From assembly GCA_041398785.1 (NCBI GenBank), contig JAWKUA010000001.1:434001-498000 (forward strand): a stretch of 64,000 nt of DNA, written 5' to 3'. Positions 8,506 to 17,822 of this stretch are shown in pieces. Each line of letters begins with the position of its first letter. Position 1 is the first letter of the stretch. A program made the translations under genes and the position numbers. The notes under the pieces are model-generated. The model was not told where the DNA came from. It saw only the letters and a program-made list of their open reading frames with translations, and did no database searches. This DNA comes from Planctomycetaceae bacterium. GTDB lineage: Bacteria > Planctomycetota > Planctomycetia > Planctomycetales > Planctomycetaceae.

Positions 8506-10191
8506 ATGGAACTCGGACAACTCCTGCTTGACGAAGGCCTTGTGACCCGCGACCAGCTCGATCTGGCGCGCGGGGAGCAGAACGGAGATCGGATCGACCA
8601 GACCCTGATCCGGATGGGGCTCGTCAGCGAAGATGCGGTCCTGAAAACTCTGTCTGAAGAATTTGGGCTCGAATATGTCGACCTGAAGGACATCGAAGTT
8701 GATCAGGAACTGCTGAGTCGTTTTCCGACGTCCGCGATTTACCGGCATTCCCTGCTGCCGCTGTATCAGGAGAACGGCCACGTCGTCGTCGCTACCGGCG
8801 ATCCGCTCAATCTGGAAGGACTGGACGACCTGAGCACCGTGTCCGGAATGCGGCTGGTGCCCGTCCTCACACGCCGCAATGAACTGGGATCGCGAATTCG
8901 CGAATTGCTGGGAGTCGGCGGCGACACGATCAACGAACTCGTTCGGCAGCGCACCGAAGAAGGCATCGAACTTCTCGAAGAAATCGAAGAAGACTACGGC
9001 GAACTCGGCGAAGGCGCGCAGGCTCCGTCGGTCATCCGGCTCGTCAACGAACTGCTGGTGGAAGCCGTCAGGATGAGCACCAGCGACGTCCACATCGAAC
9101 CGCAGGAAAACGGCCTGCGTGTCCGCTACCGAATCGACGGCATGTTGCGCATCCAGTCGACTCCGCCGGAAATCAATCACTTTTATTCGGCCATCGTCAC
9201 GCGACTGAAAATCATGTCGCACCTGAATATCGCCGAAAAACGCCTGCCTCAGGACGGCCGCATCAAACTACGAGTGCAGGGCAGAGAAGTGGACGTGCGA
9301 GTTTCCATCATCCCGATGACTCACGGGGAAGGCGTCGTCCTTCGTCTGCTGGACAAGGCGAAGATGACATTCGACCTTGCCAACGTGGGAATGCCTCCGA
9401 CCGTGATCCGACGGTTTAAGGAACTGATCGGACTGCCTCACGGAATCATTCTGGTCACCGGTCCGACCGGCAGCGGTAAGTCCACGACTCTGTACAGCGC
9501 GTTGAATGAAATTAAGTCGCCGGACACAAAGATCATCACGGTCGAAGATCCCGTCGAATACCAGATGAACGGCATCAGCCAGATTCAGGTTCACAGCCGA
9601 ATCGGCCTGACGTTCGCCGCAGCTCTGAGAAGTATTCTGCGTCACGACCCGGACATCGTACTGATCGGAGAAATTCGCGACGGCGAGACCGCTCAAAGTG
9701 CCATTCAGGCCGCGCTGACCGGTCACCTGGTCTTCAGCACGCTGCACACCAACGACGCGCCCAGCGCATTCACGCGACTGGTTGACATGGGCGTCGAACC
9801 GTACCTCGTGGCCAGCACCGTCGAAGGCGTGCTGGCTCAGCGTCTGGTGCGGCGATTGTGCCCTCACTGCCGGGAAAAAGTCTCACCCGAGTCCGTGGAC
9901 CTTCCGACGGACTTTCCGCGGCCGCTGCCGGAGTTCATCTGTCAGCCCAAAGGTTGCCGCGAATGCCAGGACACCGGCTTTTCCGGTCGGATCGGCGTGT
10001 TTGAATTGCTGACAACCGATTCCACACTGCAGCAGATGTGCGCCGAGAACCAAAGCGCGACGAAGATTCGTGAGTACGCCGTGACGCACGGCATGACCAC
10101 TCTGCGGCAAAGTGGCTGGGAACAGGTGGCCGCGGGAGTGACAAGTGTCGACGAAGTGGTGAGGATTACTCGCGGGGATCTGATTGCGTAA
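8506..10191 (+). CDS. gspE: T2SS/T4P assembly ATPase GspE
   Basis: This 561-residue cytoplasmic hexameric ATPase powers pseudopilus assembly. The N-terminal ~150 residues form the GspE/PilB N-domain (MELGQLLLDEGLVTRDQL, then EFGLEYVDL). The catalytic part has Walker A GPTGSGKST at about 319-327, an Asp box, Walker B DPDIVLIGEIRDGE at about 381-394, and a His box (STLHTND). A tetra-cysteine zinc motif (CPHC about 453-456 and CREC about 485-488) is the typical C-terminal element of GspE/PilB. Length and motifs are all normal. It is followed by gspF after about 115 bases. The very similar PilB is the alternative name; the surrounding GspG-K pseudopilins favour GspE. Confidence 0.92.
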   Translation: MELGQLLLDEGLVTRDQLDLARGEQNGDRIDQTLIRMGLVSEDAVLKTLSEEFGLEYVDLKDIEVDQELLSRFPTSAIYRHSLLPLYQENGHVVVATGDPLNLEGLDDLSTVSGMRLVPVLTRRNELGSRIRELLGVGGDTINELVRQRTEEGIELLEEIEEDYGELGEGAQAPSVIRLVNELLVEAVRMSTSDVHIEPQENGLRVRYRIDGMLRIQSTPPEINHFYSAIVTRLKIMSHLNIAEKRLPQDGRIKLRVQGREVDVRVSIIPMTHGEGVVLRLLDKAKMTFDLANVGMPPTVIRRFKELIGLPHGIILVTGPTGSGKSTTLYSALNEIKSPDTKIITVEDPVEYQMNGISQIQVHSRIGLTFAAALRSILRHDPDIVLIGEIRDGETAQSAIQAALTGHLVFSTLHTNDAPSAFTRLVDMGVEPYLVASTVEGVLAQRLVRRLCPHCREKVSPESVDLPTDFPRPLPEFICQPKGCRECQDTGFSGRIGVFELLTTDSTLQQMCAENQSATKIREYAVTHGMTTLRQSGWEQVAAGVTSVDEVVRITRGDLIA

Positions 10192-10306
10192 CGCAGCCTC
10201 GCCAGGGCTGAACCACCTGTCGTCGATCCGCTGCCGGGGAACACGTTCTGACTTCAAAGCACGCCACTCGACCGCACGTCTCGGCGCGTCGCGACTTCAT
10301 CCAACA

Positions 10307-11515
10307 ATGCCCGAATTCGATTACACAGCTCGCGAGATTTCCGGAAAGCAGGTGGCTGGTACGCTGACCGCCGCCAGTGAACAGGATGCGCTGGCAAACC
10401 TGGCGGCGCGAAGTCTGTTTCCGCTGCGGGTCGCAGTGTCTGAAGCGTCGAAGAAACGGGCCACCGCCGGAACCAGGCGAGTTCGCACACGGTACCTGAC
10501 GACGTTCTATAACCAGCTGGCGGACCTGCTTCGTTCGGGAGTTCCGCTGCTGCGATCGCTGCAGTTGCTGGAAGACCAGACGTCCAATCCGGCACTGAAA
10601 TTTGTCACTCGCGATGTGATGGAACAAGTGGCCGAAGGGAACCGGCTGAATGAAGCGATGCGGCGGCACCCCAAAACGTTCAGTCAACTGACTGTCAGTA
10701 TGGTTCGTGCCGGCGAAGAAGGCGGGTTCCTGGAAGAAGTGCTGGCCCGAGTCGCCGCATTTACGGATCACCAGGAAGAACTTCGCGGACGCGTTACAGG
10801 GGCTTTGATCTACCCGATCTTCCTGATCTGCATCGGCACGCTGATCGTGTCGGTCATCATGGTGGGGTTCGTGCCGGAATTCGAACCAATGTTCGACCGC
10901 ATGCGGGAAACAGGACAGTTGCCGTGGTCCACCACGGCTTTGATGGGGATCAGCAACTTCCTTCAGGAATGGTGGATTGCGATTGCCATTGCCATCGCGG
11001 CGGGAGTGGTTGCCTTGTACCTGTACCTGGACACGGACGAAGGTCGAGTCAGCTTCGACCACTTCAAGTTGAAGGTTCCCGGTCTGGGCGGCGTGGTGAG
11101 GAATCTGGCGGTTGCCCGATTCTGTCGCATGCTGGGAACACTGCTGAGAAACGGCGTGCCCATTCTTCAATCGCTGAAAATTGCCAAAGACGCCAGTGGA
11201 AATGTGGTGCTGAGTGAGGCGATCGGCAATGCTGCCGAGAACGTTTCCGGAGGCAAGTCGCTGGCGGTTCCGCTGCGATCCAGCGGCCAGTTTTCCCGCG
11301 AAATCGTGGAAATGATCGCCGTCGGCGAAGAAGCCAACAACCTGGAAAATGTGCTGATCGGAATCGCCGACAACCTGGAAAAATACACCAGCCGCAGGAT
11401 CGACGCGGTCGTCAGAATGCTGGAACCGGTGCTGCTGCTGGTGATGGCGTCGGTCGTGACATTCGTCTTGTCAGCGCTCCTGCTGCCGGTGTTGAATATG
11501 TCAAGTATGGGATGA
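10307..11515 (+). CDS. gspF: T2SS inner-membrane platform protein GspF
   Basis: This 402-residue polytopic protein is the membrane platform that the ATPase acts on. The start at ATG 10307 gives the canonical opening MPEFDYTAREISGKQVAGTL. Two GspF domains follow: the first contains YNQLADLLRSGVPLLRSLQLLE, the second RFCRMLGTLLRNGVPILQSL, and each ends in the usual phi-GEE pattern (RAGEEGGFLEEVL and AVGEEANNLENVL). Three membrane segments lie at about 164-190, 221-241 and 374-398, matching the family. It sits between gspE and gspG. Confidence 0.92.
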   Translation: MPEFDYTAREISGKQVAGTLTAASEQDALANLAARSLFPLRVAVSEASKKRATAGTRRVRTRYLTTFYNQLADLLRSGVPLLRSLQLLEDQTSNPALKFVTRDVMEQVAEGNRLNEAMRRHPKTFSQLTVSMVRAGEEGGFLEEVLARVAAFTDHQEELRGRVTGALIYPIFLICIGTLIVSVIMVGFVPEFEPMFDRMRETGQLPWSTTALMGISNFLQEWWIAIAIAIAAGVVALYLYLDTDEGRVSFDHFKLKVPGLGGVVRNLAVARFCRMLGTLLRNGVPILQSLKIAKDASGNVVLSEAIGNAAENVSGGKSLAVPLRSSGQFSREIVEMIAVGEEANNLENVLIGIADNLEKYTSRRIDAVVRMLEPVLLLVMASVVTFVLSALLLPVLNMSSMG

Positions 11516-11615
11516 ACCGTTGCGGCAATGATCGCTGCTGCGTTGGTTGCTGCAGCGTTCCAACAGTCTCGCCTCGTTGCGTCATTCCCGGACATTCCGT
11601 CATTCCCGGAACATT

Positions 11616-11681
11616 CCGTCATTCCCGCGAAGGCGGGAACCCAGCCGCAACACTGGGTTCCCGCCTTCGCGGGAATGACGG
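11616..11681. repeat. Perfect 29-bp inverted repeat (REP-like palindrome) between gspF and gspG
   Basis: The left arm (11616-11644) and right arm (11653-11681) are exact reverse complements over 29 bases, with an 8-base loop. Each arm contains an inner palindrome of TTCCCGC and GCGGGAA type. Just upstream, CATTCCCGG and CATTCCGTC motifs recur at 11582-11620. The same core, with one base changed, recurs near 30 kb. It lies in the 415-base gap 11516-11930, which holds no gene otherwise. In RNA it could act as a stem-loop that attenuates or protects the operon mRNA between gspF and gspG. There is no T-run, so it is not a classical terminator. Confidence 0.9.
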
Positions 11682-11930
11682 AGAATCGTGAAGAATCATG
11701 TCCCGGATGATCGACATCGCAACTTTCTTCGGCGCTTTGCCTGATCGACGGGGTTAATATCAAAGAATTCGATCGACTCACAGAATTTGCGAACGCCACC
11801 GTACGGCGGGCCGGCGAATCCATCGAAACCCGGCTGATCCGGGTGTGACGACACCGATGAGCCATCGTACAATTTGCTGCAAACTCAGTGGCCTGACCGG
11901 CCTTACGAAGAAGACAAAGGATCTGAAATC

Positions 11931-12398
11931 ATGAACACACGACGTCCCGCATTCCCTCCGTCGAAGCGACGTTCCGGCTTTACGCTGCTGGAACTGCTGA
12001 TCGTGCTTGGCATCATTGTCGCTCTGGTGGCGATGGTGCTTCCCAACCTGCTGGGGCGCGATAAGGAAGCGAAGATTCAGACGACAAAGATCACCATCCG
12101 GAATGTCGAATCCGCACTGAAACAGAAGGCCGTGCATAACGACAGTGAGTTTCCGCAGGGTGGCCAGGAAGTCATTGAGGAGCTGGCGACCGTCAGTCAG
12201 GACAGCCGCGGTCGTGAACGGGCTCCCTATCTTGACGAAGTGCCGATTGATGCGTGGGGCGAACGGCTTTTTTACTCCTACGATCCCGGTGCCGACCTGA
12301 TCAAGCCGAAGATCTGGTCCAGCGGCCCCGATCGCAAGGACGACAACGGCAGCAACGACGACGTCAACAACTGGGACTCGGAAGTGCAGCAGAAGTAG
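11931..12398 (+). CDS. gspG: Major pseudopilin GspG
   Basis: This 155-residue prepilin-like protein is probably the main subunit of the T2SS pseudopilus. ATG 11931 gives a basic leader ending SKRRSG and the prepilin peptidase site G/FTLLELLIVLG, with the essential Glu at +5 and a hydrophobic helix of about 20 residues. The C-terminal part (DAWGERLFYSYDPG, then IWSSGPDRKDDNGSNDD) matches the GspG fold, where Asp-rich loops bind calcium. It is the first of five pseudopilin-type genes in tight series. The leader needs a prepilin peptidase, which is not in this window. Confidence 0.9.
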   Translation: MNTRRPAFPPSKRRSGFTLLELLIVLGIIVALVAMVLPNLLGRDKEAKIQTTKITIRNVESALKQKAVHNDSEFPQGGQEVIEELATVSQDSRGRERAPYLDEVPIDAWGERLFYSYDPGADLIKPKIWSSGPDRKDDNGSNDDVNNWDSEVQQK

Positions 12399-12435
12399 CG
12401 CTGCCGGCTGCCCTGGATTCCGGAGGTGAGTCCGA

Positions 12436-13047
12436 ATGAACTCAGGCCACCCTAGTCCGGCTGAAATCGGCAATCGCCGCAGCGGCTTTTCGCTGATGGA
12501 GCTGATGATCGTGCTGGGCCTGCTGGTCGCCGTCGCGGCGATTGCCACACCGACATTGTTGTCGGAGATGCGCAACAATCGAGTCTACGACGCCGGCGAA
12601 ACTGTCCGCGAAGTGCTGGCGGAATCCCGGCGGCTGGCCATCGATTCCGGCATCGACTACCAGTTTCGTTATGAGCCCAACGGTCAGCACTTCATCGTTG
12701 TGCCCACCGAAATCGAACCGAAGGATTCGAACTCACTGATCGGCGAACAGTCCACGTCGACGTACGTCAGACTCACGGGCGATCTCGGATCGGGCTTTCG
12801 TATTCGGGCGATGGACGATACTCAGGACACCGCCGAACGGCTGGGACCGGAATGGTTCGGCAACGTCCAGGACGGTGCCCTGCTGGCTCAGAAGTCCTGG
12901 TCGACAGCGCGGCTTTTTCGGTTTGACGGAACGTCGGATGATTTCAAGTTCCGCGTGACTGATGACGCCGAGCGAACCGTGGAGATCTCCGTCCGCGGAT
13001 TGACCGGAGCCGTCCGATTGTCGCAGGTCTACCAGGGGTCGCTGTGA
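12436..13047 (+). CDS. gspH: Minor pseudopilin GspH
   Basis: This 203-residue minor pseudopilin has the prepilin cleavage site RRSG/FSLMELMIVLGL with Glu +5, a hydrophobic N-helix, and a segment typical of GspH (ETVREVLAESRRLAIDSG). It begins 38 bases after gspG, and a purine-rich site (GGAGGTGAG) sits just upstream of ATG 12436. Its stop overlaps the next start (TGATG), indicating translational coupling with gspI. The globular C-domain is divergent, so the letter is assigned mainly by order and helix pattern. Confidence 0.82.
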   Translation: MNSGHPSPAEIGNRRSGFSLMELMIVLGLLVAVAAIATPTLLSEMRNNRVYDAGETVREVLAESRRLAIDSGIDYQFRYEPNGQHFIVVPTEIEPKDSNSLIGEQSTSTYVRLTGDLGSGFRIRAMDDTQDTAERLGPEWFGNVQDGALLAQKSWSTARLFRFDGTSDDFKFRVTDDAERTVEISVRGLTGAVRLSQVYQGSL

Positions 13048-13493
13048 TGAAACGGCGCGGAGTCTTTCACGTTTCGTCGACGGCTTCGGGTTCCCGTTCC
13101 GGCCTGACGCTGCTGGAAGTCATTATTGCGACCGCTGTGTTCCTGGGAGCACTGTCCGCCATTATGCAGATCTTCCGGCTTGGCGCGGACGCGGAAATCA
13201 TGACGCAGATGGATTCCGAAGCCGTCATGCGAGCCGAGTCTCTGATGGCCGAGCTGGTGATCGGTGTGCAGCCGCTGCAGAGCGTATCGGGGCAGGCATT
13301 TGAAGACGGCGCCCCGCGCTGGCGATACGACGTGCAGGTCGATTCGGAAATTGAAGGACTGCTGCGAGTTTCCGTGACGGTGAATCACGTGCAGGACGGC
13401 GGTCGAGTCAATTCGACCTACACGTTGATCCGGCTGGTGCGCGATCCGCAGGTCTTTCTGGACGCTGCTATGTCCGCCGGAGGTGACGAATGA
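13047..13493 (+). CDS. gspI: Minor pseudopilin GspI
   Basis: This 148-residue minor pseudopilin has the prepilin motif RSG/LTLLEVIIATAVF with Glu +5, then a short globular domain (WRYDVQVDSE and STYTLIRLVRDPQ) typical of the small GspI subunit. ATG 13047 overlaps the gspH stop, and its own stop overlaps the gspJ start. In known systems GspI nucleates the GspI-J-K tip complex. An in-frame GTG lies one codon upstream at 13044. Confidence 0.82.
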   Translation: MKRRGVFHVSSTASGSRSGLTLLEVIIATAVFLGALSAIMQIFRLGADAEIMTQMDSEAVMRAESLMAELVIGVQPLQSVSGQAFEDGAPRWRYDVQVDSEIEGLLRVSVTVNHVQDGGRVNSTYTLIRLVRDPQVFLDAAMSAGGDE

Positions 13494-14311
13494 TGCGCCG
13501 CGGCTTCACTCTGGTGGAAGTACTTCTGGCGATCGGGCTGACGACGCTGCTGATGGCGGCGGTGTACGCCGCGATGAATTCGTACTGGACTCTTGCCGTG
13601 GAGAGTCACGACGAGATCGAACGCTTTCAGATTGCACGGGCCGTTCTGAAGCAAGTATCGCGCGACATCGGATCCGTCACGTTCACGGAACAGGAAACCG
13701 TGACGTCGGACGACGATGATTCTGACGACACGTCGATGACGTCCTCTAACGACACGGCGACGTATACGGACGGCATCGTCGGCACGGCCAGCGATCTGGT
13801 GTTGTACATCAGCCGTCCGGACCGCGGCCTGAACTACGTGGCTCCTCAGCAGCAGGCTTCCGGAAGCGACCGCAGCAGTGACATGGTCATCGTCCGGTAT
13901 TTGCTGGCCGACGCGCAGATGGGTGGTTTGTCCGCCGCGATTGCCGGGCGGGAAAAGTCCGGCCAGTTCAGCGGCCCGGCCGGCCTGGCTCGCGTCTACG
14001 GAGACCTGTACGGACTCAGCGACGCTCTGCAGAAAAGCAATCTGGATCTTCAACTGCAGGCCAGCACGCTGATTGCCCCGGAAGTTATGGAACTGAAGTT
14101 TCAATACTTCGACGGTGTCGAATGGCAGACGGAATGGGACAGCACGGAACTAAACACCATTCCTCTGGCGATTGAGATCGTGCTGACACTGGCGACTCTG
14201 GACGAAGACGGTCAGGTGGACAGCGGCCCGAAGGCGCTTCCGCCGACGCAGCATCGGCTGGTCGTCCCGATTCCCGTGGCCACTCCCTACGTTGGTGAGA
14301 GCGCGTTATGA
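13490..14311 (+). CDS. gspJ: Minor pseudopilin GspJ
   Basis: This 273-residue protein has a very short leader (MMRRG) before the prepilin motif G/FTLVEVLLAIGLTTLLMAA with Glu +5. The globular part contains segments typical of GspJ (RAVLKQVSRDIGSV, LKFQYFDGVEWQTEW, PLAIEIVLTL) and an Asp/Ser/Thr-rich insert at about residues 63-87. Both ends overlap neighbouring genes by 4 bases (ATGA), so gspI, gspJ and gspK are translationally coupled. Confidence 0.85.
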   Translation: MMRRGFTLVEVLLAIGLTTLLMAAVYAAMNSYWTLAVESHDEIERFQIARAVLKQVSRDIGSVTFTEQETVTSDDDDSDDTSMTSSNDTATYTDGIVGTASDLVLYISRPDRGLNYVAPQQQASGSDRSSDMVIVRYLLADAQMGGLSAAIAGREKSGQFSGPAGLARVYGDLYGLSDALQKSNLDLQLQASTLIAPEVMELKFQYFDGVEWQTEWDSTELNTIPLAIEIVLTLATLDEDGQVDSGPKALPPTQHRLVVPIPVATPYVGESAL

Positions 14312-15945
14312 GACGGAGGCATCATTTCACACACCGCTGGCCACACGTCAGTTCCGTTACACGACGGCGGGCCGCGCCGGTACCGCACCAGACCAGCCGC
14401 GGCGGTTTCGTGCTGATCGTCGTCACGATCGTGATCGTGCTGCTGTCGCTGGCGGCGTACAACTACTCCGGCACGATGCAGGTTGAGCTGGAAGCGGCGA
14501 TGATGAGCGGACGCGACGTCGAAGCTCGGATGGCCGCCGAGTCAGGGATTGAATACGCCGCCACTCGAATCATGGACTATGGCTACGATGACACGATTAA
14601 CCTTTATCACGACCCCGCGTCGTTCAACGGGTATCTGATTCGGGATGCCACCAGTCCCCGCGGCAGGCTGCGGTTTTCGATTCTGGTGCCCGATGAAGCC
14701 AATCTGACCGGCGGAGGAACTCGCTTTGGTGTCACGAATGAGAACTCGAAATTCAACATCAATCGCCTGCTGGAAATCGATGAATACGACACGGAAGAAG
14801 TCGGTTATGTCTACGAAGCAATGGCTCAGATACCCGGTATGACGGACGACATCGCCGACGCCATTCTGGACTGGCTGGACACCGACAGCGACCGACGCCC
14901 CGGCGGCGCCGAAAGCGGCGACTATGAAGCGTTGCCGATTCCGTATTCCGCAAAGAACGGTCCGATGGATTCCATCGATGAACTTCTGAAAGTGCAGGGA
15001 GTCACGCCGCTGTTGTTTTACGGCGAAGACGCCAATCGCAACGGACTGCTTGACCCAAACGAAGACGACGGCGACGCTTCTTCGCCACTGGACAACGGCG
15101 ACGGAATTCTGGACCTGGGGTGGCAAACGTATCTGACGGCAACCAGCCGAGAACGAAACACCGACCCGGACGGCGTCGAGAAGATCAACCTGAATCAGGG
15201 ACAGATGACCGAACTTTTCGATGCTCTGGAACCGGAACTCGGCGAAGAAGCGGCCGCGTTCATTGTGGCGTTTCGACTGGGAGGTACGGACTACGCGCAG
15301 CAGCTTCCGGGCGATACGCAAAACGTCGAAGGACTCATCTCCCGCGCGAATATCGATTTGACTGTCGTGCCACAGTACACGTTCACGTCGATCTACGACC
15401 TGATCGGCGGCGAAACGAATGCCGTCAAGATGCAGTCGGGCACGACTCAGACGTTCACCAGTCCCTGGCCGGAAGACGCCAACACGATTCTGAATGAGTT
15501 TCCGAAACTGGAACGGATTCTGACGGTCACGGACGACGCGTACATCGAAGGCCGGATCAACATCAATCAGGCTCGCGTTGAAGTCATGCGTGCGGTTCCC
15601 GGAATGCCCGCAGCCGTCCCGGATGCAATTCTGGCCGCGCGCCCGGCGATCGACCTGACCGGCGCATCGTCCAACCTGCTGGCTCGACGGAATACGGCTG
15701 CGTGGATTCTTGCCGAAAACCTTGTCGATCTGGAAACCCTGAGGCTGCTTGGTCCCTACATCACGACCGGAGGCGACGTTTACCGGTTCCAGGTCGTCGG
15801 ACATTTTGATCGCGGCGGGCCGGGCGTTCGACTGGAAGCTATGATTGATGCAACTCAGGCACCGCCGAAAGTGACGTTTGTAAGGGATCTGACGTCGCTG
15901 GGACCCGGCTACCATCCTTCCCTGCTGCAGTCCTTTCAGCAATAA
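14308..15945 (+). CDS. gspK: T2SS tip protein GspK
   Basis: This 545-residue protein is the large non-typical pseudopilin at the pilus tip. It has a long basic leader and then RGG/FVLIVVTIVIVLLSLAAY, which lacks the Glu +5 found in the other pseudopilins, as is normal for GspK. The GspK domain is seen in ESGIEYAATRIMDY, NENSKFNINRLLEID, DAILDWLDTDSD and KINLNQ, followed by helix-hairpin-helix-like parts (INQARVEVMRAVPGMP). It is longer than the usual ~330-residue GspK, mainly through a longer middle region. It is the last gene of the first block of the operon. Confidence 0.88.
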   Translation: MRRRHHFTHRWPHVSSVTRRRAAPVPHQTSRGGFVLIVVTIVIVLLSLAAYNYSGTMQVELEAAMMSGRDVEARMAAESGIEYAATRIMDYGYDDTINLYHDPASFNGYLIRDATSPRGRLRFSILVPDEANLTGGGTRFGVTNENSKFNINRLLEIDEYDTEEVGYVYEAMAQIPGMTDDIADAILDWLDTDSDRRPGGAESGDYEALPIPYSAKNGPMDSIDELLKVQGVTPLLFYGEDANRNGLLDPNEDDGDASSPLDNGDGILDLGWQTYLTATSRERNTDPDGVEKINLNQGQMTELFDALEPELGEEAAAFIVAFRLGGTDYAQQLPGDTQNVEGLISRANIDLTVVPQYTFTSIYDLIGGETNAVKMQSGTTQTFTSPWPEDANTILNEFPKLERILTVTDDAYIEGRININQARVEVMRAVPGMPAAVPDAILAARPAIDLTGASSNLLARRNTAAWILAENLVDLETLRLLGPYITTGGDVYRFQVVGHFDRGGPGVRLEAMIDATQAPPKVTFVRDLTSLGPGYHPSLLQSFQQ

Positions 15946-16248
15946 GACGGCGGGCGGATGACGCGGGCCGGCCGTCGGTTTTTCGCCTCCGGCCGGCATT
16001 TCAGCGCAAACTGTGTGCGAACTTCACGTTGCGTTGTGTCCGCCGCGACACCAACATGGTGCTGAAGTGTTAATCCCTGTGACGGAACCTGGCCGGGAAG
16101 AGCCCGTCGCTCCGGAGACAATTTCGCTTTCTTGCGGGAATTCGGGTCGGGGCGAACCGGCACGCGTTTGACTTCGGACAAATGGAATTTCAGCAGCTCA
16201 ATCGATTCTGAGTCCGAAGCGGGCTCAGACACTTAACGAGATTCTTCT
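15946..16248. other. Intergenic gap within the T2SS-like cluster
   Basis: About 300 bases separate gspK from the PilM/GspL-like gene. Apart from the hairpin at 15967-15997 I see no gene, repeat or clear promoter. The gap may carry a promoter for the two downstream assembly genes. Confidence 0.5.
15967..15997 (+). terminator. Possible weak terminator or processing hairpin after gspK
   Basis: An 8-bp GC-only stem (15967-15974 with 15990-15997) with a 15-base loop lies 22 bases after the gspK stop and is followed by ATTTC. The missing T-run makes intrinsic termination uncertain. Confidence 0.35.
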
Positions 16249-17727
16249 ATGGCCGAATCACTAATCATCGAATGGGATCGCAACGAGCTGATTGCGGCTG
16301 TCGGGTCGGCGTCCGGTTCCATGGTGACGTTTCGCAAAGTCGTCGCCACACGCCGCGAGGAAGGCCAGGATCTGTCCCCCGCAGAAATCGGTGAATCGCT
16401 GCGGCGGTCGCTGACGAATGCGGGAATTGTCGCGAACAGTGCCTCCGTTGTCCTTCCACGATCGCTGGTGACGTTTCGACGCATCGAACTGCCGCACGTC
16501 CCGGACGCGGAAGTTCCGGAAATGGTCAGACTGCAGGCAGCCACACGCTTGACGGTTCCGATCGATTCCGTCTGTCTGGATTTCGTGCCCCTGCCGCTGG
16601 TTCCCGATTCTGCAACCCGCGACGTGTTGCTGGTGACGCTGCCGAAGAAAAACGTGGAACAGGTCCGGCAGACGCTGCAGGCCTGCGGGCTGGAACTGAC
16701 CAGCGTTCTGGTCAGTTCGTTTGCCGTGGCAGCGTCGCTGGTTTCCGCCGGTCTGATGCCGGTCATCAGCGACCACACTGTGGAAGCACTCGTCTGGCTG
16801 CGGTCGGACGTTATCGAAATGATCTTCGTGCGAGGCAACACGGTGATCTTTTCGCACAGCGGTGCGTCGTGGCAGTCACGAGAACGCATCGAGCAGGCCG
16901 TCAAAGCGGAAGTGACTCGCGCGCGGCTGGCGGCAGCGGAAGATATCGGCGATTACACGGTCAGCCGCGTCACCCTGCTCGGAAGCGACGACATCACCAG
17001 CGCCGTGCCGGATTCCATCGCCCGGCGGCTGAGCGACGCGGAAGTTCGGCGCATTGACGCGAGCCGGATTCTGCTGGATGTCCCCGCGACCGATGATCGG
17101 GCACCGTCCGATCTGCTGGCGATTGCCGGTGCGATCGCCGGCGAACACGCCCCTTCGGTCGGCGCCGTGGACATGATCCATCCGCGACGCCCGCCGGAAA
17201 AGAAGGACAACCGCCGCCTGATCGCCATCGTGTCCATCGGAGCCGCGCTGCTGCTGCTGGTCGGCGGCTGGACGTGGCGACAAAGCGTTATCGACGGAAT
17301 GGAAGCGCAGCGCAGCGCAATCGTCTCAGAAGTCAGCCGGATGAAGCGTTCCAACGACGCCGGCAAAGAAGAACTGGCGCTCGACCTGAAGCTGGAAGAC
17401 TGGCAGGCCAGAGACCGGAACTGGTTTGCGGAAATGCAGAATATCCAGCAGATCTTCGGAAGCACCGAGCGAGTTCTCATCCGGGAACTCGACTTCGCTG
17501 TTACGGCAAATTCCGAAAAACTGCTGGGCACCGTCACAGCAACGGGCGGTGCGAAAAGCCGAGAGGACGTTCAGGAACTGATGCGTGTCATCCGCGACAA
17601 CGGCTACGAAGTGATCGGGTCCCGCGAAGGGAGAGTGATTGATCAGGACTACAGCGAACCGATGCAACTGACGCTTAGCATTCCCGTGCCGAAAGCAGCC
17701 AAAGGCAGGGCCGCGAAGGGATCCTGA
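16249..17727 (+). CDS. PilM/GspL-like assembly protein with PilN-like C-terminus
   Basis: This 492-residue protein combines an actin-like cytoplasmic domain (residues 1-300; SLIIEWDRNELIAAVG, then VVLPRSLVTFRRIELP and PEMVRLQAATRL) with one membrane helix (about 324-342, IAIVSIGAALLLLVGGW) and a periplasmic coiled-coil/ferredoxin-like part. That is the layout of GspL, or of PilM plus PilN joined in one chain. It would couple the GspE ATPase to the periplasmic assembly platform. It follows the pseudopilins and precedes the PilO-like gene, as in T2SS (L then M) and T4P (M-N-O-P) operons. The sequence looks closer to PilM than to classical GspL, so I give no symbol. Confidence 0.82.
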   Translation: MAESLIIEWDRNELIAAVGSASGSMVTFRKVVATRREEGQDLSPAEIGESLRRSLTNAGIVANSASVVLPRSLVTFRRIELPHVPDAEVPEMVRLQAATRLTVPIDSVCLDFVPLPLVPDSATRDVLLVTLPKKNVEQVRQTLQACGLELTSVLVSSFAVAASLVSAGLMPVISDHTVEALVWLRSDVIEMIFVRGNTVIFSHSGASWQSRERIEQAVKAEVTRARLAAAEDIGDYTVSRVTLLGSDDITSAVPDSIARRLSDAEVRRIDASRILLDVPATDDRAPSDLLAIAGAIAGEHAPSVGAVDMIHPRRPPEKKDNRRLIAIVSIGAALLLLVGGWTWRQSVIDGMEAQRSAIVSEVSRMKRSNDAGKEELALDLKLEDWQARDRNWFAEMQNIQQIFGSTERVLIRELDFAVTANSEKLLGTVTATGGAKSREDVQELMRVIRDNGYEVIGSREGRVIDQDYSEPMQLTLSIPVPKAAKGRAAKGS

Positions 17728-17822
17728 ACTTGTGACAGTTCGGCACGATGCAACTGCCAGCGGCAGGCGGTGACACAGAACTCAACGGCTGAAACCGATC
17801 AGATACAAACGTGAGAACGACG

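Noticed and set aside
14542..15999. 485-codon open frame opposite gspK
   Set aside because: Shadow of gspK; low-complexity Arg/Gln/Asp composition and no domain.
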